From contig BFEA01000020.1 of the NCBI GenBank assembly GCA_003427395.1, positions 5,866,058 to 5,887,419 on the forward strand: 21,362 bases of DNA, given 5' to 3'. A program made the translations under genes and the position numbers. Source of the DNA: Chara braunii. Its lineage: Eukaryota; Streptophyta; Charophyceae; Charales; Characeae. Of the stretch, positions 1 to 9,577 are shown piece after piece (the first letter of the stretch is position 1; each line of letters starts with the position of its first letter). The notes beneath the pieces were generated by a model. That model had not been told where the DNA came from, did not search any database, and worked only from the letters and a program-made list of their open reading frames with translations.

Positions 1-83
<83 letters not shown>

Positions 84-90
84 ACACACA
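1..90. repeat. (CA)n microsatellite at the window edge
   Basis: Almost pure CA dinucleotides from the first base, with a single interruption (CTCA) near position 78. It runs off the window edge, so its true length is unknown. Reading frames through it are artefacts of the dinucleotide. Confidence 0.97.
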
Positions 91-134
91 GTTGGCACGC
101 CTGTTTGTGTTTGTGTGTGCTTATGTGTGTAGCC

Positions 135-242
135 ATGTTCGCTCTACACAACTCCACAAAGAAAAGCATAACTGTGTCTGTCTGTTTCTTCGGACTTTCA
201 CCTACTCGTGCTTTTCTTTGTAGAATTGTGTGCAGTGAACAT
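135..242. repeat. Inverted repeat (foldback) between two CA tracts
   Basis: Positions 135-168 and 209-242 are inverted copies of about 34 bp with roughly five mismatches. The inner 13 bp (ACAAAGAAAAGCA and its complement) are perfect. The loop is about 40 bp (169-208). Outside the arms the left flank is TG-rich and the right flank is the second CA tract, so the complementarity may extend into the microsatellites. It could be a small foldback element whose ends seeded the repeats. No transposase or clear target duplication is visible. Confidence 0.7.
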
Positions 243-259
243 CACAAAATACGCACACG

Positions 260-261
<2 letters not shown>

Positions 262-337
<76 letters not shown>
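262..337. repeat. (AC)n microsatellite
   Basis: About 38 near-perfect AC dinucleotides after the foldback at 135-242. It is a second tract of the same dinucleotide that opens the window. Confidence 0.97.
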
Positions 338-340
<3 letters not shown>

Positions 341-359
341 GGGACGCCGCGACAATGGG

Positions 360-654
360 CGAGGAGGAGGAGGAGGAGGAGGAAGAGGAGGATGACGGCA
401 ACGAAGAAGAAGAGGAGGACAAGGAGGACGGCGGCGATGGGCGAGGAGGAGGAGGAGGTGGAGGACAAGCAAGAGGAAGAAGAGGAGAAGAAGGAGGAGG
501 ACTCGGAGGAGGGGGAGCAGAAGGAAGTGGACGGAAAGGAGGAGGACGACGAGGAAGAGATGGAGGAAAAGGAGGAGGAAGCGAAAGAGCAGGGAAAGGA
601 GGAGGAGTAGAGAGATGAGAAGGACGGAGGAGGGGGAAGGAGGATGGTATGCAT
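360..654. repeat. Purine-rich imperfect (GAG/GGA)n tract
   Basis: Nearly 300 bases with almost only G and A on the plus strand, built from GAG, GGA and GAA triplets with scattered C and T. All three plus frames give poly-Glu, poly-Arg or poly-Gly, so the long open frames here come from composition and not from a gene. Long homopurine stretches of this kind can form triplex DNA. The tract thins out near 650. Confidence 0.93.
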
Positions 655-768
655 CTGCACGAGGGTTGGAACACGTGTCGGGTCATGGCCGTTGGTGCAC
701 GATTTCGACAATGTCCAACTCCCACGACATGCCTAAGTAGCGCACGGGCAGACAGCGGTTGGGGACGC

Positions 769-1030
769 AATTCGAATTCGAATTTGGTCCGATCAGGAGC
801 GTAGATCTCTTAGATCTGACAGCCTAGACCGGAGCATTTTCGTTTACGTTTTCGGATGCCCTACCGACCTCACAAAAATCGTCCAACCTCGCAACCCCGC
901 AGACCTAAAACCCTGATCGGACCCCAAAGCCGATTTTTAACCAGCCCGGACAATGGGCCTCTCTCGGACGACCGTGGAAGTTGTCCGATCGGACAACCCA
1001 GAACTAAAAAAGGTCCCGAGCGTCCGGGCT
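769..1030. repeat. Palindrome-rich segment
   Basis: Four perfect symmetric elements lie within 262 bp. 769-784 is a 16-bp palindrome made of AATTCG units. 786-797 (GGTCCGATCAGG) is the exact inverse of 912-923. 980-997 is an 18-bp palindrome, GTTGTCCGATCGGACAAC. AGCCCGGAC at 942-950 is the inverse of 1022-1030. The heptamer TCCGATC or its complement is at the heart of three of these elements. The segment could be a remnant of a foldback transposon or a cluster of binding sites for a dimeric protein. No flanking gene supports either reading. Confidence 0.6.
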
Positions 1031-4000
1031 AGTAACCTAGCTTACAAGGATATTTTACGTATTTCCTGCAAGTCGCGTTGTTGCAGCCTTGTCCGAAGTT
1101 GACAGTTCGCTCGCAGGTGAGAGTTGAGTTATTGCCCGGGGTGAAAGGTGGGCGTGCAATGTGTCGACGACGAGGTGCCACCACGTGGGGCCTGGGTATG
1201 TGCAGCGTCGCAGGCCAGCGGGTCGCCTGACCCCTCGTCTCCTTACCTTTTTTGTGTGTTCCCTTGCATTTATTTTTATGTTTTATTATTATTTTTATTA
1301 TTCTTCCTACTTTTTTTTTTTTTAATGTCTTTGACTCGGCCATCGGTTTCGAGGCCGACATAGACCGACGGGCCTGGCTCAATTGCTATGTCACCGGACA
1401 CAGGTGGTCGATACGGCGGTCGAAAACCTTGAGCACGCGCCTCCTTTTTTTGCAAGCCCGGTAGCGGTTTTTGCCTGTGTCGGGTGCCAGCGAAATTCTT
1501 CTATCCTATCGGCGTTAAAACACAGACTGAAGAGGTTAGCGTGTGTGAGAGCGATGGGGTTCACGGTCGTGGCTTCCCTTGTTTCTCATTTGGAAAGCGT
1601 CGTGACGGGGCCAACATCTGCCGGTCACCGTCTATTATGAGAAGTTCGAGTGTGAGCATGCCCGTCGCGACCTGTAAGATGGTGACCTATACCTGAGCAG
1701 GGGCACTGGGGTACTGGCCGCAGTGTCCAGACCGGACGGTTGTTCATGTAGACCCCGCACCACTTCAGCCCTCAAAGTTCTCATTTGCTACTACCACCAA
1801 GATTTGCACTGGGACCCATCTAGGCTCATGCCTTAGACCTCGCAACAGGGTCCACTTCCGCCTACTCGTCGTTGCGGGGGAGTAGCGACGATGTCCGACT
1901 CGGAGCATTAGGTCGGGCGCTGCAGCGTTGTCCATTTTGGGGCTGATTGATTCAGCAAGTGAGTTGTTACAAACTCCTTAGCGGTTTTCCACTTTCTTTA
2001 CCGCCGACCTGCTGCCTGTATCATCTAACACCATCAGTGGTGTTTGGGTTAGTGCACAACAATGTATTGACCGGGGCAGGGCGGTAAGGCAACAAAGGCA
2101 GAGTAGCGGCAGTGAACGAGGGAGTGAACCTATATGAGAAGTCGCACCCGATGCACGCAAGACGAAGGCAACGATGAGGGAAGCAAGCGTGAATGCGGCG
2201 AGGAGAAGTGTGTGGTTCGCCCGATCCTCAACGGATTCGAGCAGGGAAAGAAGCAGGATACGTTTTTTTTTAGTAGGGCGGGCTCAATGGGAAGGTTAGT
2301 TGGACCAACAAGTCAATAGACTATGAGCTACTAGGAAAAACTTGTGCTCAAAGATGGCGATGGGGGAGAAGAAGTGAAGGTAGAAAGTGTGGATCTCAGT
2401 CGTTTCTCGATGAAAACGGGCGAGAGAGGTTTCAAATTGGGGGGTTTCAGGGGCCGCAATCGCGATTATAAAGTTAGTTCAATTGAAAAGTAGTAAATAG
2501 GGAGTTAGTGAGAAAGGTAGCTGCGCGGGGAGATGGTAGAAGCAGAATATGAAAGAAGCGGGGAGTTGGTGTGTTAGCTCATTCTTCGAAGGAATTGAGC
2601 GGGGCGGAATGCTATGCTACAGGATTGGAGAATGAGTGAATCTAATGGCTAAGTCGGATTCGAAAACTAGTATATGAATTCGGCGGTATAAGCGTTGCGA
2701 ACTGCGCCCGGGGATAGGAGATTTTTGAAATATCAATGTATCATTTCGTTTTCTAACGGAAAATTCGTGCAGATTTTGCGCATCCTATCGATGGGAATAA
2801 CCTTTCCCTATGTCGTTGTGCACACGATTGGAGTGCCATATATATTTTTGGGCTCTTCCAAAATGATTCAGGTTCTTCGTGCATAATTGAAGGGGTTACT
2901 TGTTGTGTGCGATAAAGATAAAAAGGGAGAGAGGCTTACCTCTTCCCAATGTTTTGGATTTTGGTGGTCATCGCGCTATAGGTAGTTGTCTCCACTGTTT
3001 GTTTTTCAGCTCGCGGTCGTCGTTGAAGCAAGGCTGATCGATCTATGATCGCAGCTTCTGTTTTGAGCGGAGTCCCTTCCCCCACCCGTGTGTATTCTCT
3101 TCTCAACGACTATGCTTTTCTGAATTCGCATGAACCTGGCTCTTGCATACGATCGGACACATTATAGAGGAAAAAAATCGATTGTGGAACTCGGATAATT
3201 ATCAAGGAAAACAATCTGAACTAAGTAACAGAGAGAAAAAGGGAGTCACATGTGGGAAAATCACATTTGTGCTCTTTAAGGTGGTCAGGTTGGGTCGTGC
3301 TCATGATGGAGGGTAGCGAATGCCATACTACACGTACAGCGTGGACGGAGCGAGCCAGAGAAAAGGGAGGCTCAATCCGTACACTTGGGTGACGGTGTAT
3401 GGTTGTTATTGGCTGGAGGAGTTTTTTGTCTGGGTAATTTCGTTAACAAACGAGACTTCAACCGGCTAAATAGCTACACAGGGACCTTTCCTCGTGACCA
3501 GTTTCGTAAAGGGACTGTTGGTCAACTAGCCAACAGAGAAGCAAGGATTGATGGGTTGAGATTTTTTCCCTGATTCTATGAGTAGCTAGCACAGCCTGAC
3601 TGCAACTGCCGAAAGTGACTCTTCCACAGTAGCTCCGAGTGTAACAAGGAGTACCGCTAAAGAGAGTACTGGTTGTTGGGCCACTATAGATGCTGCCCAT
3701 TCCAAAATAGTTATAGCTTAGCGGACTTGCGTTGATGCCTCGACTTATGCCATTGGCTGCTGGAGTCCAATGCCAGGAGTGGAAGAGGGCAGCGGTGCGC
3801 GATTGTTGAGTAATGGTTGGCACAACTGAGAGTAGCGCTACGATGTTGTGGCCTGGGCATGATTGCGGTAAGGCATTTTGCGTCGCTGAGCATTATTGAG
3901 ATTCATTGTAATAAGAGGCTCGTTGTTGGGCAAGAGGGTTACCAATGTAACTTGGAGGTTCGTCAGAGTGTCGATTGTTCGACGTTTGACTGCGAGTTGA

Positions 4001-4240
4001 CTAGTATGGCGCGTTCTGACCGCCATTACGGGGCCCTCAGGTGCGTCAAGGTTTCAAGGCTCTCTCACATGAGTCTAAGTACATCCCTCTTGGATCTGAG
4101 CGACTAAATGACTCTCATTCTGACCTTCTTATTCTAAGTCTAATCTATTGATTTGGAGAGGAAATCGGCAAGCAGGATTGCAACGCGTAATTTATATCAA
4201 GGCTTCTGTAGGAGGTTGCCCAACCGATTGTGGGAGCTCT
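1031..4240. other. Long stretch without a recognisable gene
   Basis: No open frame here exceeds about 120 codons, and none shows a family motif. The stretch has mixed composition. It includes a T-rich run around 1246-1326 with 13 consecutive T at 1311-1323, and an 8-T run near 2263. I see no tRNA, no rRNA and no clear transposon ends. The short frames at 1029-1382 and 3458-3823 on the minus strand, and at 3817-4107 on the plus strand, look like chance openings. Confidence 0.6.
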
Positions 4241-4265
4241 ACCAGAACCTAGGCGAGGTTCTGGT
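4241..4265. other. Perfect 10-bp hairpin
   Basis: ACCAGAACCT at 4241-4250 pairs without mismatch with 4256-4265 across a 5-nt loop, AGGCG. A weaker GGTTG/CAACC hairpin lies just upstream near 4214. It is not followed by a T run, so it does not resemble a terminator. Its role is unknown. Confidence 0.55.
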
Positions 4266-4540
4266 GGCAAGGAACTAAGTGGTAATCTTCATGCCTTTCT
4301 ATAAACTCAGTTAGAACCCTTACCTGTACATCTTTCTATGATTTGACTAAGTATATTGTTTGCGTCCTTATTGAGTTTATGTTTGACTTTTTGGACTTAA
4401 ATCAAAGTTAGGTAAAGGAATGCATGTGCAATCTCAGTTTCATATTTTTTTGTTGTCTGAACTCAGATTGAGAAAGGTTTTTGTATTGGGGGAAGGCAGG
4501 AGGAAGGTGGTTTTGCGTGTGATTGACCAGGTGAACCAAG

Positions 4541-5147
4541 GACTTCGCTTTGTTTCTAAGTTGAATGACCCAGTGCTATGTTTATTTTGAGTGTCTGGAG
4601 GACCCAACTTTGTTTCTAAGTTGGATGGTCTAGTTGCTCTGACTTGCGAAGGTTATCTGTCAATGCATTTTCAGGGACCAAACTTTGTTTCTAAGTTGAA
4701 TGGTTTAGTCGCCCTGATTTATTTTTGAATTTCTTGAGTGAGACTGGACATTGTTTCAAAGTTCAAAAACCCGGCCTCCCTATGTTTCTTTATTATTTCT
4801 GAAAGAGGGAGTTTAAGCTTTATTCCTAAGTTGGATGACTCGAACTTCCTTCTTGTTTATTGTGAGAGAATCATGCGAAGGACCAAACATTGTTTCTAAT
4901 TTGAATGGTTTGGTCTGAAGTCACGCACATGTTGAAACCAAGTGATAATTTTTTTTTATACTTTCTTACTATCCTATTTACGAACAAGCTAGTCAGACAT
5001 TGTTTCTAAGTTGAATGTTATGACTATAACTTATCACAATGAAAAAAATATTAATTAAGAATATAAATTGGTGGTAAGAAGGGACAGGCTAAACTTTGTT
5101 TCTAAGTTGAATGGTTCAGTCCTATGCTATCTTAAAAAGAGTAAGTG

Positions 5148-5191
<44 letters not shown>

Positions 5192-5340
5192 GGCTATTTT
5201 AAATACTCCAGGGCGACTAGGCATTGTTTCTAAGTTGAATGGCCTAGTCACATCCCCAAAAATATAAAAGTAGTAGTGCCCTGTGTTTGTATATATTCAA
5301 TATTTGAGCTGGGTATTGTTTATAAGTTGAATGGTCAAAC
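4541..5340 (+). repeat. Array of ten stem-loop units with conserved loop and variable stems
   Basis: An 18-nt core, consensus WTTGTTTCTAAGTTGAAT, occurs ten times on the plus strand. Core starts are 4549, 4609, 4684, 4750, 4819, 4889, 4999, 5095, 5223 and 5315. Nearly every core has C on its left and G on its right. The flanks differ between units but pair with each other. 4881-4888/4908-4915 and 5215-5222/5242-5249 are perfect 8-bp stems of different sequence. 4676-4683/4703-4710 pairs at 7 of 8. 5087-5094/5114-5121 pairs at 7 of 8, counting one G-U. 4807-4814/4842-4849 gives 8 pairs with two G-U. 4990-4998/5017-5026 gives 9 pairs, one of them G-U, with one bulge. Units 1, 2, 4 and 10 pair weakly. 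Cores are 60-128 bp apart and the spacers show no similarity. A-type cores can add three ATT/AAT pairs, leaving a 12-nt apical loop. I do not recognise the family. Confidence 0.8.
5150..5187. repeat. (AT)n microsatellite
   Basis: About 18 AT dinucleotides in the spacer between the eighth and ninth stem-loop units. It accounts for part of the largest gap in that array. Confidence 0.95.
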
Positions 5341-5559
5341 TTTACGCCTTATGTAAGCTGGGTATTAAGGATAAATCATTGAAATACTATGAATTATTGT
5401 TGACAACATTTAACCTTGGGACTGGGTGATAGTATTTGTGGTATGAACTTGCGTGTGATTGAGTGTGAGCACTACTTAGTGTGAATGTCAGTTTGATAGG
5501 TAGCTACTTTAAATGCTCAGCACTTGCTAGAGCTATAGGAGTTCGGTCGATTCCTGCAT

Positions 5560-6300
5560 TTTTCGAGTTAAGTTTATTTTACTTAGTTCAAGTTCTCGCA
5601 TTTTCTGGGATCATTTATTATACTTAGCTTTGTATAAAATTTGGAAAGTTATTTTCTTTACGGGAAGCGTTGCCGAAATTTCTACGAAAACATGGAGATA
5701 GTCAAAATTTGGTTTTTCTAAGTCCTAGCTTTTGTCTAAGTTTATATCTGGCTTAGTAAAAATATGGACAATTTTTTTTTCTATGGAAAATGCTGTCAAT
5801 TTTTTTGTTAATTCAAAGAGATAAACAAAATTTAACTTTGAGAAGTAAGAATAATTTTTGATTATGTATTTAGCTTTGTATTAATTTTTGAATGACACTT
5901 CTTCAGGGAAAGTGTTATCGAAATTTTTGCAAATCTAAGGAGTTGATTAAAATTTTGTCTTGGTAAAAACTCAAACCTTGCTTCGAGTTCTTATCTGGCT
6001 TAGTATAAATTTGTGAAATCAACTTCTCTAAAGGAGATGTTGCACAAATTTTTAATAATTCAAGGAGTTAGATAAAATTTGACTTTATAGTGTTAAGTAT
6101 TATTTTCAGTTTTCATATTTTAGCAGATATAAATTATGAAAATATATTTTTCCACGGGAAGCACTACCGAAATTTTCGTAGTTTGCAGAGTTAGATTATA
6201 TTATAATAGGAAAAGTTTTAGCGATCTATCATGTACAAGGGAGATGTTGTCATAATTTTTCTTATTCTTTGAGGTTAATCGAAAAATTGAATTAGAGGTT
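5560..6300 (+). repeat. Degenerate 123-bp tandem repeat, about six units
   Basis: A motif of the form GGGAAGYRYTRYCGAAATTT recurs at about 5662, 5784, 5906, 6032, 6155 and 6237. The steps are 122, 122, 126, 123 and 82 bp. A second landmark, (G)CTTAGTATAAATTT-like, recurs with the same spacing at about 5623, 5752, 5870, 5998 and 6120. Copies are strongly diverged and AT-rich, and the last is shortened. It looks like an old satellite-type array lying directly downstream of the stem-loop array. No coding potential is shared by the units. Confidence 0.7.
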
Positions 6301-6674
6301 TAGTCCTATGACAGTTTGAGTGTGATGTGATATGAGGATTTTTTCTCCATACACGTAATATTTAGTATTGGGATTTAGCATGTGTTGTGTTACAAGTCTT
6401 CCTTGATTATCTTAATTGAGAATTTAATTAAGTTCATCTTAATCCCATGAGGATCATCTTATGTTATCACTCACAAAAGGTCGGTTGGTTGATTGCCGAT
6501 TCATTGGCTCACGACATAACTTTGTTTGCACCTGTACCTCAACTTGACGCCTTAACCATGAGATTTGATGTGTTTTTTTTAGGGTTATAACCAGACTTCT
6601 TTTTATGGTCATTATAAAGAACTGATGAGTTGTAATGAAAAATTTTAATACGGTTGGGGCTTGAGTGTGTGAGG

Positions 6675-6980
6675 CGTGGTGTGAGTTACAGGGAAGAGTA
6701 AGGTTGAACACATTGGTGTATGACAATGTGACTCTCGTATATGCCTGTGTCTTATACAGGTTAGTGTTTTAGAGTTTGTGTACGAGCCTTACTTTGGATG
6801 CAGTGAGAATGACAACCATTGGTGTTTTAGACTCTCGTGGTGTGAGTTACAGGGAAGAGTAAGGTTGAACACATTGGTGTATGGCAATGCGACTCTCGTA
6901 TGTGTCTGTGTCTTATGCAAGTTAGTGTTTTAGAGTTTGTGTACGAGCCTTACTTTGGATGCAGTGAGAATGACAACCAT
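6675..6980 (+). repeat. 145-bp direct duplication, offset 161 bp
   Basis: 6675-6819 and 6836-6980 align without gaps. The six differences I find are all transitions, and all fall in the middle third. A 16-bp spacer separates the copies and repeats part of the unit (GGTGTTTTAGACTCTCG-like). This is a recent local duplication relative to the other arrays here. I see no gene in it. Confidence 0.92.
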
Positions 6981-7170
6981 ATGTCGTACGATCTGCATAC
7001 CTAATGGGTTTATTTTCCCCTCTATCATTTTATCTCGAATTCTTATTTGATACATGGGTATTGGGATGCTTATTTCTTTACTGAGTGATTTTGCTTGTTA
7101 ATTTTCATAGTTGGACGTTGAAGTCCGTAAAAGTCGTCAAACACAAACCCCTTGACTTTTTTCCAAGCTC

Positions 7171-8340
7171 TGGATGATGGAGCGTGTCTCCAAGGCCATG
7201 AGCGTTGACTGCCATGACAGGTCAGAACCTATTTACCAACCACTCTCTATAGGGTGCAGAAGAGGGTGTGGTTCTCAACCGCCTAGGCGGTTGTCTAGCC
7301 TCGAGAGATTAACCCCTCAAAGCGCATGTCAGCCGACACTTGAGTGTCGAACGCTACCCTTGAGACCATCGAGGGTCTTGAGATTATGGGTACTACATAG
7401 TACATCGTTGCGACTGCTTGTGTACGCTTGCATGGCTAGTCGATATGAGAAAGCCCTGCGCTCGCACGGTTTTTATCTTAAGTCTCGTACGAGTTGCCTA
7501 ACCGATTTCTGCATCAAAAGGTTATGGGTTGGATACTAAAGGAACTAGGAGTGTTTTGTTTGGTACGAGTAATATGACTTTTTGCTTTGGTGTTGTGTAA
7601 CGCGTGGTAAGAAGGATGCGTCCTACTCGACCGATGACGAGTCACGTTTGGGACTTCAGCCCCTCAATGCCTCGATTCACGTACGAGTCCGATAAAGACA
7701 TGAGACTACGCGTACCCCCTATGTTACAGTGTATGAGAAACGCCCTCGACCGGGCCACCTCTGCGAATGCAACTGGTAAGCTTTTGCATGTGGTTCGGTA
7801 GCTCGGGGGGGATACGCCCACCTAAGGGATGGTGGCATCTCCCTCAGTAGGAGATAAGTTGTACCTCGCGTGACCCTATGCTGTTGTAGCGGTTCGCAAG
7901 AGGTATGGCTAGCGCACTCGGTCGGAGCGACGACGAAAGCTCCATTGCACAACGATAGAAGGGTAAAGATCTGCATGAAATCCTGCGTGACGAGGCCGGG
8001 AGGGTCCCCCTAAGAGACCGATGCGCTTGACAGCAGTATACCCAAACCCATTTAGACAACAATGTTGTTGCCCGAATTTACGCTTCCGAGCTACATCCTA
8101 TTTTAAAATCGGTTGGAGAAGTTCGGGATATCTTCGTGCAATTGGGTGCTCACGTCGTGGTTGTGGTTGCACCCAGCCCACAACCCAGCTGTATCCAATG
8201 GGCTCGGAGCAATTGTGGTTTCAAAATCGTAACTCCAACCGGGTGCAGTCGCGTGGAAGAATGGTCCAGTTGCAGCCCTGGGTTGGGTGGGGCTTCTGGT
8301 CAGGTCCACCAAAAGAGGACCCCGTTGACAAAAGGTAAAA
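7171..8340. other. GC-richer stretch without a recognised gene
   Basis: Base composition becomes clearly less AT-rich than on either side and CpG becomes frequent. The longest open frame (7174-7539, plus) shows no domain I recognise, and the other frames overlap each other in a random way. Within it, 7277-7292 is a perfect 16-bp palindrome, AACCGCCTAGGCGGTT. GGTTGTGG at 8159-8166 pairs with 8178-8185. The stretch could be a decayed LTR or other element of different base composition, but I found neither ends nor a primer binding site. Confidence 0.45.
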
Positions 8341-8768
8341 TGCATATACATATAGCTTCCCAACTTATGTTATTATATACCCTATTTTTTCTTCCTCATA
8401 CCACTGGTCCTGATTTGTTAGCTTCTGCATTCACATCGGCTGGCAATGTCAACGTTAGTCCCACAATAGCGTAACATAGTCCATTGGACCCTATGGGTTA
8501 TGTCGAACTAGATTGTACGGTTGGAATGATCCTCTATGCTTAGTATGGTATGTTTTGCGGGTGAATGTGGAAACCCCTACGAGGAAATTGGTGTGTTTCC
8601 ACCCAAAATGTGTTGAGATATGTATATGTCATGATTGTTGTATTGTTTTGCAGATGTTTGATTATAATCTCCTTTGTGCATGTATGAAACAAAAAATGTG
8701 ACCTCGTTTTTACTGTTTCAGTGTACATCAACAAAAGTTTGTTTTATCATTCATCACTATGCTAACGA
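8341..8768. other. AT-leaning stretch with no recognised feature
   Basis: Only short open frames (up to about 64 codons) occur, on both strands over the same bases, which is expected of non-coding DNA. I see no repeats or RNA genes. Confidence 0.5.
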
Positions 8769-8934
8769 GCGATTAACCAAAACATATTAGTAAAAATGTA
8801 GTTAATTTTTGTGCTTCCAGATAATGTGTCATAAAATGCAAGTATGTTAGTGTTATGTTACTATGCGGTGAAACAAAGTGATATTTGTATGAGGGCTTAG
8901 ATAAATATTGATAGCGGTTAACCAAAATGTATTA

Positions 8935-9451
8935 CAACAGAAAATTCCGACGAGAAATGAAAGTTGAAAAAACATTCCATAAAAAAAAAAATCCTTCATA
9001 TTAATAAATTATCATTCCAACGTTCGTCCAATTCTAAAATTTCTTGTTTTACTTGACAAGTTCCCGTCTAAATATGAGNTTTCCCTTCCAACTACATCTA
9101 TTTGTTAAAGATGGAATGAAAGTCTGGACGAGTTTATGAAATGTTTTAATTAAATTTTTATTCTACTACAACAAATATCTTCTTATTTAGATTGGATTAA
9201 CCTATTTATAACTGAAAATCCTTACTTAAAATGACAGTCCAATTAAAATATTTCATGAACTCATCCAGACTTTTATTCCATCTCTAGCATGCAGTCCAAA
9301 TAAGAAGGGATACCCTATTCTTGGAATGAAAGTTTGCAAGTAAGATGAAAAATTTTTGGAATGAAATTTTTTAAAATTGAATGAAAATTTAAAATTTAGA
9401 TTGTAATTTTACTATAGAATGATTATTTAATTATGGATATTTTTTTCGTTG
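8935..9451. mobile_element. Non-autonomous DNA-transposon-like insertion (517 bp)
   Basis: Its borders are set by the split tandem copy around it. It is flanked by TA at 8933-8934 and 9452-9453. The ends are inverted: CAACAGAAAA on the left, and the complement of CAACGAAAAA on the right. Including the flanking TA, the ends read TACAAC, which recalls the ACTACAAC ends of plant CACTA elements, but those make 3-bp target duplications, so the superfamily is open. Subterminal CATTCC motifs face inward on the left (8973, 9013), and GGAATGAAA motifs occur in inverse orientation on the right (9323, 9358). A 43-bp inner foldback lies at 9109-9151/9241-9283. There is no transposase. Position 9079 is an N in the sequence. 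Confidence 0.7.
9109..9283. repeat. 43-bp inverted repeat inside the insertion
   Basis: 9109-9151 and 9241-9283 are inverted copies that differ at only a few positions, mostly transitions, with an 89-bp loop. The arms carry the GGAATGAAAGTCTGGA motif shared with the subterminal repeats of the surrounding element. A transcript crossing it would fold into a long hairpin, so it is a possible small-RNA source. Confidence 0.85.
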
Positions 9452-9577
9452 TAGTATAAATGTAGTTATTTTTTGTGGATCCAAATAATGTGTCATAAGA
9501 TACAAGTATGTTAGTATCATGTTACCATGCGGTGAAACAAAGTGATATTAGTACGAGGGCTTAGATAAATATTGATA

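Larger units (their letters stand above)
8769..9577 (+). repeat. 145-bp tandem duplication, second copy split by an insertion
   Basis: Copy A is 8769-8913. Copy B starts at 8914-8934, where 21 bp match 8769-8789 with three transitions. It is interrupted, then resumes at 9454-9577, which matches 8790-8913 at roughly 90%. Joined, the two parts of B give the same 145-bp unit as A. A was therefore duplicated in tandem before B was broken by the element at 8935-9451. Confidence 0.85.

Noticed and set aside
198-770. Long overlapping open frames on both strands over the CA and GAG tracts
   Set aside because: They encode only dinucleotide or triplet repeats (Thr-His, Cys-Val, poly-Glu, poly-Ser/Pro) and shadow each other on both strands.
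4214-4265. Rho-independent terminator
   Set aside because: The hairpin is not followed by a T run, and the sequence is not bacterial.
4541-5340. CRISPR-like look of the repeat array
   Set aside because: The repeats are imperfect and embedded in variable stems, spacers vary widely in length, there are no cas genes, and the surroundings are eukaryotic.
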